Shown: positions 34,701-45,860 of the stretch, piece after piece
Numbering within the stretch: position 1 is the first letter of the stretch
How the letters are laid out: every line of letters starts with the position of its first letter
Assembly (NCBI GenBank): GCA_963573305.1
Contig: OY754339.1
Span: 6,619,941 to 6,683,940 of the forward strand
Source: Pyrrhosoma nymphula
Taxonomy: Eukaryota > Arthropoda > Insecta > Odonata > Coenagrionidae
Reading direction: 5' to 3'
Length of the DNA: 64,000 nucleotides
Notes under the pieces: generated by a model
Told to the model about the DNA's origin: nothing
The model's input: the letters and a program-made list of their open reading frames with translations, nothing else
Database searches by the model: none
Program-made: the position numbers and the translations under genes

Positions 34701-35390
34701 CCCCTCACCGCTTGCCCAACATCCTTCCCTCTATCACGGCCTTCAGCAAACCATCACCCCTCATTACCCCTTCCAGCCACCTACCCTGCCTTCCCCTAAA
34801 GACACCTTTGGCGATAGTATTAGAAATCTTGAAAAAAAAAACAAATCTCGCCACGGGGAAACAGTTTCTGGCCAAAGGCAATCGAAGGAGTGCGCGGATT
34901 CCACCGACGCTCAAAACCCGCGAGGCGACGAGTTTGAAATGTTTCGAGGGACGCTGATTGCGCCGTTTAACGCCGTTCGCGGTCGAGAAACTGCGATTCA
35001 TATTCCGCGCGATGGGAATATTGACATTCTCTCAGTCTGGATGGGAAACTGCGAGCGAAACAGTTTACGACCGCGGCGGGGATGGCAGTCATCCGAACCG
35101 CGATCCGAGGTGTGCTTCCCAACCAGCCAAGCCCCCACTCCCACCAGGGGGGGTTGGTTGGTGGCGGGCGAACAGGCCGGTTGAGGGCAGGGAACGAACT
35201 CTCGCATAATTTGTTGCGGAGAGGTCTCCGACCATGTGGGAGACTTCTGGGCCCTCGCCAAGTGCCCTCTCTCTCTCTCGCTACCGATATTTTTATAAGG
35301 ACGCGCGGACGGAGTGCGAGAGAGGAGGAAGAAGAGTGTCTTGAACTTGCGCGGTGATATCAACGTCCTGAGAGGAGCCTTGGGGAAAAT
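34701..35390. other. CpG- and GC-rich block, possible promoter or first-exon region
   Basis: This is a broad GC-rich, CpG-rich block in AT-rich surroundings, with overlapping open frames on both strands (up to 121 codons) and no domain. Near its right edge ATTTTTATAAGGACGCGCGG (about 35288-35307) looks like a TATA box upstream of a possible start site. A (CT)n-rich run sits just before it. Whether transcription starts here cannot be told from sequence alone. It could equally be a GC-rich repeat. Confidence 0.25.
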
Positions 35391-38300
35391 TATTTAATTC
35401 CTCTCTCCACTTTTATGCACAAGATGGCACTCGAGTCGAGAGGCTGCTCGTCGTGCTGGCGCCTCGAAAAATATTTTGGACCACCTGCCGTGCAAACGAT
35501 GTATTCATTAAGACGATGCCATCTTTCCCAGTCGGGAGTCAAGCCGATGAATATTATTCTGAGCAAATCACTGTGAATATTTACTTCCCCCCCCCTATCA
35601 TTGTGAGCTGAACGATATGCTCGCGGTAAATGGGGAGAATCACCCAAAACCATTAAAAGGATTTTATGCACACAGGGCAAAATATTTTACAGGAAATGTT
35701 TGGATGAAATTCGTTGGCTCAGAAAAAGATGAGCGCTTTGGTGGAAAGAGTAGTTTGCCCTTTTCTGAGTAAGGAGTTGGGCACTATTATTAAGATAATT
35801 CATAAACATTACCTGAAGTTTAGGGATTAAATTCGTTGGTTCTTCGAAAACTATGAGCTTCCTTAATAGCATCGTTTGCTCTCCCTTAAATACGATGCCT
35901 ATCAATGGACAGTTGACATTTTGGTGATAAACATTGAGAACATGAAACAAGTCTTTAGCTGCTTTTATCCATCCGGATAGCCTTTGGTTTTAGTTACACC
36001 TCTCCTACTGCTTGTTTTTTTGCGAGTGAGTCACGCGATGGACTGAAATATCTACTGGATTACACAGCTTTTCCCAAGGTGCCATTTCTTGCTGGGTTAT
36101 AGAGGTATCTTTTTCATTCAACGGTGATTATGAAAATTATTTGCTGCACTAATAATTAAAATGATCTGAATAAAAGTAAAAATCACACATTCACACGGCT
36201 GAGAAAGACGATAAGAAACTGAGAGTCTTGTTATTTAAGAAACTCCGTCAGACTATTTGCTTGCTATCATTTCAAAAAATACCAAACCCTCCCGGATACT
36301 TCTTTCAAGTGTGACCTCGCCCTTTCTGATGCTGAACTTGACGGATACGCAAAGGCTTTGCTTTCGATCAATTGGAAGAATGAAAAATGGAGAAATTCTA
36401 AACATTGCCCACATTAGTCGGACTGCCCAACCCTTATGTCGTGGTTCCCTGAGGAACCAGTAGGCAACGGACCCTCAAACCCTTGCGATTATTTTAATGA
36501 GCACTTCAAAAGATAGGCAAATACCCCAGCGAAAGAGTAGAGTGGGAAATATTTAGTAATAAATTCAAACTTTTCTAGCAGATGGTACTGGTAATAAATC
36601 AGAAAACGAAACATTAGGTACTAGTAGGGAAGTTTGATTTTTTAGATGATTGTTGTTTTCCTGGAAAACCTTAAGTCTACTCGTATGTCTGTACAAGCAT
36701 CTCCAATCACTACTCGAAAACTCCTGACAAAAACAATGTTCATAACCGAAATGACATAAATAATATGAATGCAGACAAGGCCTCGGACGGAGGACTATAG
36801 TGTCGCCGCGAAACCGCGAGGAACTATCACATGAGTTCCTCGCGGTTTCCTGTCGTTGGTATGTAGCTGAATCGCCAACTAAGGTGTTATCTTTATTTCT
36901 ATGAAACCCATGAGGAGAACTTGTTGCTTAACAATGATCTTGTGTGCAACGCAATCCATGTTTGGAATTTTCAAGGGTATGATCCTTCAATAGCAGCCTT
37001 GTTTCCTTATCTACAGTGTGAGATATGAATAGGCAAACCACCAGCGATGAAAACACCAGCTCCGACTCAAACTCCCGAGATAAGTATCGTTGGGCTCGGA
37101 TCGAATCCTGAATCCTCCTGTTCATTCGAGTGCAAAAAGCAGAAAGCGAAAAATGCTTAAAAACTTTGGTTGTCAAAGCACGACTGAAGTACTACGACTG
37201 ATAAATGTGAATACGTGATTACTATTTACCGGCTATCGAAATTCTTTGGAATTTGGCTCATATTTTAGGTAATTTGAGCGAGATATTTCCATTAGTCATA
37301 ATGGAGATCATATTCGATTTTTATTATAATTATTTCAGCGCCTCCAAGAGGTATAAAGTAAATATTCGGAGATTAATGGCACAGCAATATAGTAATATAT
37401 GTTATACATTCTCAGTCATTTAATAAAGATATCAAATAAAGTCTCTAACTTGACTCATTTGTTCACGCCGTACGGTGAAAATGCCTTCACAACAGAAGGT
37501 TTCTTTGTGCGATTCTGTAAAAATCACTGCTGTGAGTAATTAATTGATTATATTTTATAAATAGTCGAGAAAACATACAAACTGCACACTTTTAGTTTTT
37601 TGAAGAAATCTAAGTGTAATAAATTCTTAATTTTTTCAATATTTTTTCCCTTTGGAGCGAACAGCCGTAATCTATCCCATGTATGACCGCTTACATTTTT
37701 AGGGCAAATTACTTGAAAAGTTGTTTGGCAAGGGGTTAGTTTTTTGATATCATTGGAAAGGTGAGAGTTTTTTCCTTAAAATGTGGTCAAATTCATCAAA
37801 TTCTAGGGGAAATGATATCTCTCTCAAGCTGCCTTAATGCCATAAACTGACATATTTTTCATAGACATTGACAGGAAAACCGCTAACGATGATTTACATT
37901 TGTTCATTGAAATATGTTAATATTAACTCACTGACGTCTAATATGAACCATTTTATGCGCAAAAGATTTTAGTATTTTTTTTACTATTGAAGATTTAATT
38001 CTTCCGTGTACTTTTATGTCCGCATATTTCTCCAGTTACTAATTCTATAGTTGTTAGGTTCTTATTCGTATAGAAGCCAACATTTATGAGAGTCGTCAAA
38101 TATGCGAATTCACAGATTCGATCATCCTCGATTTTACATTTAAAGTTTGGAAATAGTGGAGGATGTACTGTCTTCGCGGTTCGAGCATATCAAGCTCCTG
38201 GATAAGATCCCTGTCCACCTCTTTTACAAAAGCACGTCCTTATGACAAGGATACACGTTGGATTAAGGGATTCGGGCGAAGCATCTTGAGACACCTACTT

Positions 38301-38858
38301 TAAGCACAAAATGGTAGTAAATATACCTATGACTAAAAGTGAATAAACCGATGCTAGAAAGTACCGTTTGCGGCAGTATCTGGTTATCAAACGTTCTGAT
38401 GTTGGCAATTTGTACGTCTTAAGTATAAAAAATGGAGAGAAGGAATAAAAATTATCATTAAAAGAATTGATGCTGCTAATATTAAATACCAAAACGTTGA
38501 CGAAAGGAAATTGAAATATTTATAAACATTGACCAATCTTCCATAAAATACATACCATTAAAAGAATTAAAATTCAGGTATCTATTCTAGATTTCCCAAG
38601 AATATTTCCATATAACAAGGACGAACGAGTACGAATACATAGGGAGAAGTCACAGAGCTTTGCACTCGCTGTTAGACTTGACTTGTACATCCTTCACGCA
38701 TTCTTGAGGGACTTTTCATTTTTATCTGCCCATGTTCTAGATCACTGTCTCTCAAACTTTTATGGTCGAGGACACTCTCTGAATCCAAAAGTATGTACGC
38801 GTATGGGTGCTGTTCAATCGTCCTCACAATGTGTTGCACAGCTTCACAGAGCATTTAA

Positions 38859-38860
<2 letters not shown>
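35391..38860. other. No recognised gene; perfect hairpin at 36810-36849
   Basis: The 16-base arms GAAACCGCGAGGAACT and AGTTCCTCGCGGTTTC are exact inverses around an 8-base loop. Otherwise AT-rich sequence with only short, domainless frames. Confidence 0.4.

Positions 38861-38903
<43 letters not shown>
38861..38903. repeat. (AT)n microsatellite
   Basis: Uninterrupted alternating AT, about 43 bases. It bounds the hammerhead-like motif on its left side. Confidence 0.9.
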
Positions 38904-38904
<1 letters not shown>

Positions 38905-39007
38905 CTGAAGCTTTTTCTATAGCTGAAGAAGGGCCTACATGCCCGAAACGTCCCTGTAAGTCTTCTCTCTTTTTATTTTTCTTTCCCCACCCCCTGTCAA
39001 GTGTTTA

Positions 39008-39011
<4 letters not shown>
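38904..39011 (+). repeat. Hammerhead-like motif between two (TA)n tracts
   Basis: CTGAAGA (core form CUGANGA) at 38923, one extra A, then GGGC-CTACAT-GCCC as stem II, then GAAACGTC. UATAG before the core can pair with CUGUA after GUCC (five pairs including one G-U), giving a possible stem I. The ACGT after GAAA is self-complementary, as in dimeric hammerheads. The unit is embedded between two long TA tracts. It looks like a short non-autonomous element inserted into, or carrying, the microsatellite. Confidence 0.5.

Positions 39012-39103
<92 letters not shown>
39012..39103. repeat. Long (TA)n microsatellite
   Basis: About 92 bases of uninterrupted TA. The apparent Ile-Tyr repeat protein on the minus strand is just this tract translated. 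Confidence 0.95.
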
Positions 39104-39106
<3 letters not shown>

Positions 39107-40000
39107 GGTAGACAGCTGTAGCAGAACAAGTAACGTTGAGCGAATCATATTTTAGGCATTATCAAGTAAAAAAACGCATTAAACTAGTCGCATTTCAAGG
39201 GCAGATTCTTTAATTTTCAATATTTAGCCGTATGTAATTCTTCAAGTTTGGTCAAGGGGTTAGCATGCTTGAACGCAGGATGCTCAGGGATGTTGTGGAG
39301 GATAGGTTTCAAGAACGCTGAACAAGTCTGCTTGAATACCTTTGTACACATGTATGTGATTTGGTTGAATCTAATGATTGGGCTATTAACTTCAGTAATC
39401 GGATAAGCTTCGGGTGGCTTCAGAAAAGAACCGTTTCGTTCACACCAAAGATGCGTGACACTTTAGATATGACATTGTTCCTCAAGAGTCTGCGGACTAG
39501 TGATCATAAACACACGGAATTTGCATACATGCAGATGCATTATATGGCATGACGAAATATCAATTGGATGCAAAACATTAATGTTTATTTTAAAATGATT
39601 TGATTTATCCCACCCTCAAAGGGGAATAAATTGAACACAAAACTACACACCAGGTGTAAGGACTTACTCAACGTCAATGAATTAAATGAATTGATAATGA
39701 TCAAACCCTTGGCCAGATAAAACCAAAATCTCCAAAGAACACTTAAATATGTAGTACAGGTATCGCATCAAAGAATGAAACCTTGCGCAACCTCAACTCT
39801 TATTAAAGAATAAATAAGCATTTTTCTAGGATTTTGAATGTTAGTCAAACCTCCAGTGCTTTGAACGATGAAGTAAAAAAATAATTAAATGACGTGTAAC
39901 TTCGTAATTGTCATTATTTCCCATCCTTCTCAATAAAACGTCTTAATGAGTCTGGATGTCAGTTAATATTCACGTCATTATTCCTCTAAAATCCTAATTG
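39104..40000. other. No recognised gene
   Basis: AT-rich. A tRNA-like GGTCAAGGGGTTAGCATGCT at about 39251-39270 resembles an A box/D-arm, but no B box follows. Confidence 0.35.
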
Positions 40001-40243
40001 TTTAGCATCTACGGCGTCCTAACTTGTGTGTCTTGAATTTGTAATTATATTTAGCCGAATTTGTGATTTTATATTTCGCCGTTATGCACCGTTGCTACGC
40101 AATGGTTTTGTTTAGGATAAAGAATCAATACGCTCTGAAAGAGAGGACAATAAAACATCTCTCGCTGACTGAGTCAATAAAACTGAGTTTTAATTCAAGT
40201 AGTACGTTTTAATCTTCCACGAGGTTTTATCCTACCTTATAAT
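40001..40243 (+). repeat. Probable 3' part of a gypsy-like LTR
   Basis: The sequence immediately 5' of a clear tRNA primer-binding site should be the U5 end of an LTR. The segment contains two AATAAAA polyadenylation-type signals (about 40149-40156 and 40176-40183), which fits an R region. It ends in CCTACCTTATAAT. The left boundary was not found: there is no second LTR in the window to compare with. The start given is a guess. Confidence 0.45.
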
Positions 40244-40261
40244 TGGTGACCCCGACGTGAT
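40244..40261 (+). promoter_or_regulatory. Primer-binding site complementary to tRNA-Trp 3' end
   Basis: TGGTGACCCCGACGTGAT is the complement of the 3' end of eukaryotic tRNA-Trp (ATCACGTCGGGGTCA plus CCA), starting with TGG as LTR-retrotransposon primer sites do. It lies directly before a gag-like reading frame, the expected place for first-strand priming. Confidence 0.7.
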
Positions 40262-40262
40262 C

Positions 40263-40724
40263 ATGGTCGTTACGCGAAGGACGCGGAAGGAAAGACGCGG
40301 CGTAGATCTTGTTCAACGGCAAACCCAACCACACGTCGTTGATCCGCCGCCAGCCGCTCAGCTTCCACAACCGGGCGCTGCCAACGAAATTGCACAGCTT
40401 CGGGATGCCCTGCAGGGCCTACTTAAACAGATGCATCAACAGCAAGCCGCCATTGCCGAGCTGCAGCAAGTACGCATTCCATCGCAGCATCCCAGCCGCG
40501 TTGCACTCAAAATTCCCACTTTTTCGAGGAACAACCCACAACTCTGGTTCTCACAAGTCGAGGCCCAGTTCCGGCTTTACAATATCATCGACGAGGAGTC
40601 CAGGTATTTTCATGTCGTTGGACAGCTTGATGAATACGGAGCTCAGGAGATTGAAGATCCTTACACATCTAAAGAGAATTTCATCAAAACATGCCCGGAG
40701 GGTCTTATAGGATGTGCATTTTGA
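40263..40724 (+). pseudogene. Gypsy-like gag, N-terminal part, truncated
   Basis: ATG at 40263 follows the primer site within three bases. The product begins MVVTRRTRKERRGVDL, then has a Gln-rich helical stretch (AQLRDALQGLLKQMHQQQA). It then has IPTFSRNNPQLWFSQVEAQF and SRYFHVVGQLDEYGAQEI, the conserved start of gag capsid in many arthropod gypsy-type elements. After QEIED the sequence leaves the family: the remaining 20 or so residues to the stop at 40724 are unrelated, and no nucleocapsid, protease or RT follows. Only the 5' end of the element is present. The reading frame over the retained part is intact, so the truncation may be fairly recent. Confidence 0.65.
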
Positions 40725-40749
40725 TATGCCAAGGTCTTTCATTTCCACC

Positions 40750-41679
40750 GGTAATGTTTCCCATGTATATCTTAATGGAGAAGCTAAATCGAACGGAACA
40801 ATATTTGCAAGGCCATGCTAAAATATCTTTGCCATTTTTATGACTGGAATTCAATGATGCCGGGATTTAACGGCATTCTTACTTTTGGGGCATCTAAAAT
40901 GCTCGACCCCCTGTAACTGAGTTGTGCTCACTGCTAATAATAAGCAATTTTTCTTGTCAAAGAAAGTAAACCTACAATTCCGTTGGTACTACATACTCTG
41001 GATAAATGGGCTGGTATTAGGTGATAGCGTGGATTTAAAGTATCTTAAGTCAATGGAATGAATATGAATGTGAAAATAAAACGTTTCTCCATAAGAGCCC
41101 ATGTTAAAATTTCCACTTTCAAGGCTGAATTACAGCAAAAACTAGTCTGGAAACTCTATCTTTTACGTCTCGTCGAAGGATGAATGAAGGGAATACGGAA
41201 ATTTCAAATTAGTTAGTACCGATTTCGAATCAATTAATCGCCATCTACACACCTAATCTAATCTACTTCTACTTACATATTTAATTTAAATTCTGTTGTA
41301 TTTATTCCGAGCCCGTACGGCTCTACAGCAAAATGAATCGGCCTTACATCCCGGAAAGTCATTATCTATGGTTAGAATTCACAAGAAGAGATGTTATAAG
41401 AATTCATTATTGTTAATTATATCAATCATTAATATGCATTTTTTCTGGAAAGATTCATAATAAATGTCATGAAATTCACTTACATTCATAGGAGTATTCT
41501 ATTAGATTGAAATTTCCCTGTCACCTGTAATTCCTCTCCGCTCTAATATTTCTTCTATTTCATGTTTTAATTTATCTAGGAATCATATTTTCCCCCGGTC
41601 TTCTTCGAAAGACTTAGACGTCTTAACTTGTTCTATGATTTACCAAGATATGAAAAAAATATAAAAAACATGTTATCAA
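40750..41679. other. No gene; repeat shared with 45.9 kb at 41080-41175
   Basis: CTCCATAAGAGCCCATGTTAAAA and the next 80 bases match 45910-45990 with substitutions, same orientation. The rest is AT-rich with nothing recognised. Confidence 0.4.
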
Positions 41680-41900
41680 CCGATATTAATATATGAAGCC
41701 GAGATGTGGACATGGACAAAGAGATTTTTAAGTAGGCTTCAAGTATCAGAAATGATGTTTAAAAGATTAATACAACATGTAGCGAAAAAGGATACAATAA
41801 TAAACACGAAAACATTTTAGAAAGACTAGGAGTGGAGCCACTAGGGAGGCTATTTTTGAACTTAGGATCGCTATATTATGCAGGTTTTAAAACTCCTTCA
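41680..41900 (+). pseudogene. Non-LTR retrotransposon C-terminal remnant
   Basis: YEAEMWTWTKRFLSRLQVSE, then MMFKRLIQHVAKKDTIIN and, in another frame, LERLGVEPLGRL. This matches the block 'YGxETWTLTKxxxSRLxxxEMxFLRxxxGxTRxDxIRN' that follows the RT domain in many insect non-LTR elements. Several shifts; no ends visible. Confidence 0.5.
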
Positions 41901-41959
41901 CCAAATACTGTAGGTGTATCAAACATATGTGGCAATCACTATTGCAGAGAATGACGTCA

Positions 41960-42130
41960 GAGAGAGATAGGAGAGCATACAACAGAGTGGAGGTATAAAG
42001 ATGCATCTAGGCAAAGATGCCCTTTCGGTATATAATACCTCTGCCCTCAACGCCCGATTCGCGCTCAGTGACCTCAAACCCCTCCGCTGACGAGTCCCAG
42101 AATCCAGCGAAGGTCTGCTTTGCCTATGCC
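41960..42130. repeat. Possible decayed end of the GTAGCGAAAC MITE family
   Basis: GCTCAGTGACCTCAAACCCCTCCGCTGACGAGT resembles the right-hand part of the MITE at 11058-11273 (CAGTGACCTCTAATCCTCCGCTGGTGAGTG). The terminal repeat itself is not preserved. Confidence 0.3.
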
Positions 42131-44485
42131 GTTCCGAGTCTTTGAGTTTCGCTGCTCAATGTTACGCCAAATCCTGGGACGCTAAAATAGCTGGAGGCGA
42201 GTATGGGATGTGAAAAGAGAAGGTAAAAAAAACAGTGTTATCATCCAATTGGACGCCGCTAGTGGCTTGTTGTTTGCAATTTTTATAATTTTTCATTACT
42301 TGGCCCACGTAGCATATATGAATTTTATACATTCATTTATTTTCTCACCATTTATATTTTTGCATTTTTCACGATTTGTTGCCAAAACAATTAGAGATGA
42401 ATTAATGCGTACTTGTAAAAGCTGAAGGTTGAAAAAAAGACAAAAGTGTGTCAAGTTGTGACCCCCTCGTTGTGACCTCCTAAATAAACACATAAATGTA
42501 CATGTGAGTAATTTGTGAAACAAAAGTTAATTTATGAAAGTGCTTGTCTTAAACTGTGAGAGTTGAACTTTTTTCGCTACAATAGCAAAGCAATGTACCG
42601 TCGACGCGACGCGAAATAATCGCAAATAGTTTAGGGATTTCAATGTGAACTTGAAATACGACTGTGGTGGAAAACGTTTTTAAAGATTATTGGGAATGGG
42701 GTGCAAGCGCAACTTCGATAAAATAATGTCTTTGAGTACTAAGCAGGAGACTTTTGAGACGTTTGGCAACGGTTTTTTTTATGATTTACACATGATATCC
42801 GTTGGATCAAAATTCATTTCAGTCCTTGTGATTCTATAATTTCTATTCCATTAAAATATAATTAAATACTGAAAGGGAAAAGCAATCTTCTGGGTAAGTA
42901 AGGAGTTACAGGAGCATACCGATAGTGATTCAAGTTATCTTGTTTGCAGTGCTAGGCCCAATATTTCAAGTCTCGTGAATCCAATGCGAGGTACCGTCGA
43001 GGATAACAGTGATGACTAATTTTTTTATCTGAAAGGATCGTTGCGGAATTCACGGTTGCGAATATACATTTAAAGGCAATGAATGATTTACAAGGAAATG
43101 ACAGATATCCCAAATACGGGCTCGGAATGCAAACGAATCTTGCTCTTCACTGTTGTCGGGAGAAAACATTTGTTAGGTTGTGGGTGTTATAAAAAATGTG
43201 GGTGTTAATTTTTCTTGTAGTATTCGATCGGCGAAATCAAATCTAATACTTATTTATATTTTTAAAAATATTAACACTGCGTTTTAGAAACTGCATTCAC
43301 CGATACAGCATTGTAAGCATGCATGAGATAAGCATGTAAATATGTATTGAATTTATCGATTGCCCACCTATGCAAGCCATCATGGGGCCCTTGGGACTCT
43401 GGGCCCTTCAGATACAGATATACTTTCAACGTAATATCATGGGCCTGCAGGAAAACATGTTATTTACATGTTAGTGGCGTAAATATCTTTTGAAGATCAA
43501 ATATTTGGTTGCCAAGGGAATATGATATTGTTGATTTCAGAGAAAATGTGAGATTTATCAGCTAAAAACATGACTTTAACACGAATACGAAACGTAATAG
43601 AATATGGATTGGAAGAATTACAATTTTCATTTATACAGCCATCCGATAAAAAAATTACAGCCCTCTATCTTGAGTGAAAGTACTTTTAAAAAGCAAAAGA
43701 AAACCACTGCACCGTACCCAATGATTAGCATGGACCACCAGGGGGGCCTTTGGGGACCCTTAGGGATATTTAATATAGCCTATATTACCCACAGATATAT
43801 TTTCTATCTACAGGTCAAATTTCAGCTCAATCGGTCCAGTAGTCTTTGCGTGATTGAGTAACAAACATCCAAACTTACAAGCTATCACATTTATAATATT
43901 AGTAGGATACTTATATATATTGCGATACTTATATATTACTACTACTACTACTTCCTCGGCACTACAACCCGGCATGGGCTTTGTTCTCATTCTGCTTAAA
44001 TAAAGAACCGAGAATTTTAGTTAACCTTCCTCTAGATGGTAATAACCATTATATTTACAACATTTAACGACACATCATTTGTAAAGAAATAACTTTATTT
44101 ATTTGGATACGCTTAACAACTTTAGTTCCTCTTCTTTCAATCGATAGAGGATAAGGAATATGGAAATACTCTCCCCTGCAAGTGAAATACTTGCGTTTCA
44201 CTTCAGAAAAGCTCGTAGTATAAGTTAAAACAGTTAAAAAACATATTTAGTCGTGCTATTTCCGAAGCATTTCGAATGAAAAACAAAAGACGATTCTGAT
44301 CCATCCGAAAGAACTGCTATCGATGGGGACGCTATTTGGGATAACGCAAGCCGAAGGCTGGCGTTATTAATGGTTCTATTTAGCGACCGATGGAGGATGT
44401 AATCTTAAGATAGAGAATCATGGGAGTGTAATGTTGCACCGAAATAGCACCCTATGCCATGATTGCGTAGGTGGAATCTTTTATA
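42131..44485. other. No recognised gene
   Basis: AT-rich noncoding sequence. There is a TACTACTAC run near 43935 and a C-run at about 44492-44501. Frames under 90 codons without domains. Confidence 0.35.
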
Positions 44486-44489
44486 AAAT

Positions 44490-44790
44490 CGCCCCCCCCC
44501 CCAGAAGAAGTAATCAAAAGAACAACTTTGTAATGGTTTGGATATGTAACAAGAAGGGAGAGAAGTATTCCTAAAATGTCACTGATGAAAGAAGAATGAG
44601 GGAAAAGACTTAGAAGAAGATCAAGACTAATGTTAAAAAATTAAGAGCAAAGGGATTTTTGAGGACAAGGGTTGGAGAGATGGACAGAAATGGAAAAGGA
44701 TAATGCGTCATATGCGACACACTATAAAGTGGAAACGTCAGAATGTGATGATGATAATGATGAAAAAATTATTATTTTCATTTCATGGAG
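44490..44790 (+). pseudogene. Non-LTR retrotransposon C-terminal remnant
   Basis: EEVIKRTTL then WFGYVTRRER, IPKM, GKRLRRRSRLMLKN and KGWRDGQKWKRIMRHM across several frames. This is the 'RxLQWFGHVxRMxxxRxPKxxxxxxxxGKRxxGRPRxxWxDxxxxD' tail of an insect non-LTR ORF2. Frameshifted throughout; no RT core or 3' end identified. Confidence 0.45.
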
Positions 44791-44817
44791 CAACCTACTT
44801 AACACTTGAAGCTACTC

Positions 44818-44898
44818 ATGTGCTAAGAGTCTGTTTGGATTTGAACCCGGGCCCTCAGGCCGATAAGCCGAACTCCCAACCCTCTTAACTTTCAAGCC
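44818..44898 (-). repeat. tRNA-like SINE head
   Basis: Minus strand: ACGGCTTGAAAGTTAAGAGG (weak A box) then GGGCCCGGGTTCAAATCC, a canonical B box. T-stem partly paired. No intact tRNA fold. Confidence 0.4.
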
Positions 44899-44934
44899 GT
44901 CTTTCGAGTTTTGACTAAAAGGAGCTTCCGCTGG

Positions 44935-45860
44935 GACTATGTGAGTCAAAATAAATACTGAATTCCATCTTTTCGCTTGCATAACTTAATAAACACTGCT
45001 TTCACTTACGACATGACTCAGCTCTTAGAAAAAAAATGAGGTACAAATCACGCATATTATTCAACGAACATTTTTTAATGAGCACTTTTTCCAGCTCTAT
45101 TAGCCAACTGCAGCGCAATTTCTATTGAATGACCGCATTTTGACTTCAGTTATTGCAGTAATTTGCTAATTACACAAACAATATGATGGTAAAGTGCCTA
45201 AAATGTATTATCATTCAATTCCCTAATTGAATTTGCTTCTTACAAACAGATTTTCACGAAAGTAGCATTCATATTTCATAGAAAAAAATTATTTTCACCC
45301 ATTCTAGAATTAAAAGTGGCTCTACAATGACTATGTGAGTCAATACAAGTACTAAATTACACATGAATTCAATCCTTTCTGGCGTAACTTTGTGGAAGTT
45401 CATTTTCAAATAATGACGAGGCCAACTATGTTTAAATCCACAGAGTTTTTTATTGGTATAACTAGTTGTACCCGTAGACGCCGTAGCGTTGAAACGAGTT
45501 GTACCAATAAAAAGATTCTGTGGATTTAAACATAGTTGGCCTTGTAATTATTTGACTAAATTACACATTTTTATTTATTTGGTTTGAAAAATCTTACTTT
45601 CCCTGATGAAATGGGTCACCTATTGACAACCAATATCAAGATTATTCCACAAATATATTTTTAATGACCACATTTGTTCAACCATAGGAGCCGACTGCAA
45701 CGTCATTTGTATGTAATTACCGCATTTGGACTTCATTTACGGCAGTAATTCGCTATAACTTTAAGAAATCGGTGGTTAGATTCCTATATTTTATTTTTAT
45801 TCAACTCTCCAGGAATTTTCGCTTCGTAGTAACATTTTTCATTAAAAACTCATATACCTA
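44935..45860 (+). repeat. Two diverged copies of an unclassified repeat, one split by a foldback
   Basis: Both halves start with ACTATGTGAGTCAA (44937 and 45330). Further on they share blocks such as GAGCAC/GACCAC plus TTTTTCC, a RRCTGCARCG stretch and GACTTCA-TTA-GCAGTAATT (45065-45290 against 45660-45850). The second copy is interrupted at 45365-45554 by a foldback with target duplication. Noncoding, class unknown. Confidence 0.45.
45365..45554 (+). mobile_element. 190-bp palindromic element, hammerhead-like core, 14-bp TSD
   Basis: A perfect 14-bp duplication, ACTAAATTACACAT, flanks it (45351-45364 and 45555-45568). After a unique left tail containing ACTTTGTGGAAGTTCATT, the arms (about 45412-45470 and 45496-45550) are inverted copies with AGGCCAACTATGTTTAAATC. 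At the centre GTAC precedes a GACGC-CGTA-GCGTT hairpin, then GAAAC-GA-GTT, then GTAC. The two GTAC blocks pair as stem I and GUU is an allowed cleavage triplet. The core before stem II (CCGTAGA) departs from CUGANGA. The one-sided tail plus inverted arms is the layout known for Penelope-like elements. Confidence 0.7.

Noticed and set aside
38935..39129. Ile-Tyr repeat 'protein' on the minus strand
   Set aside because: Translation of the (TA)n microsatellite.
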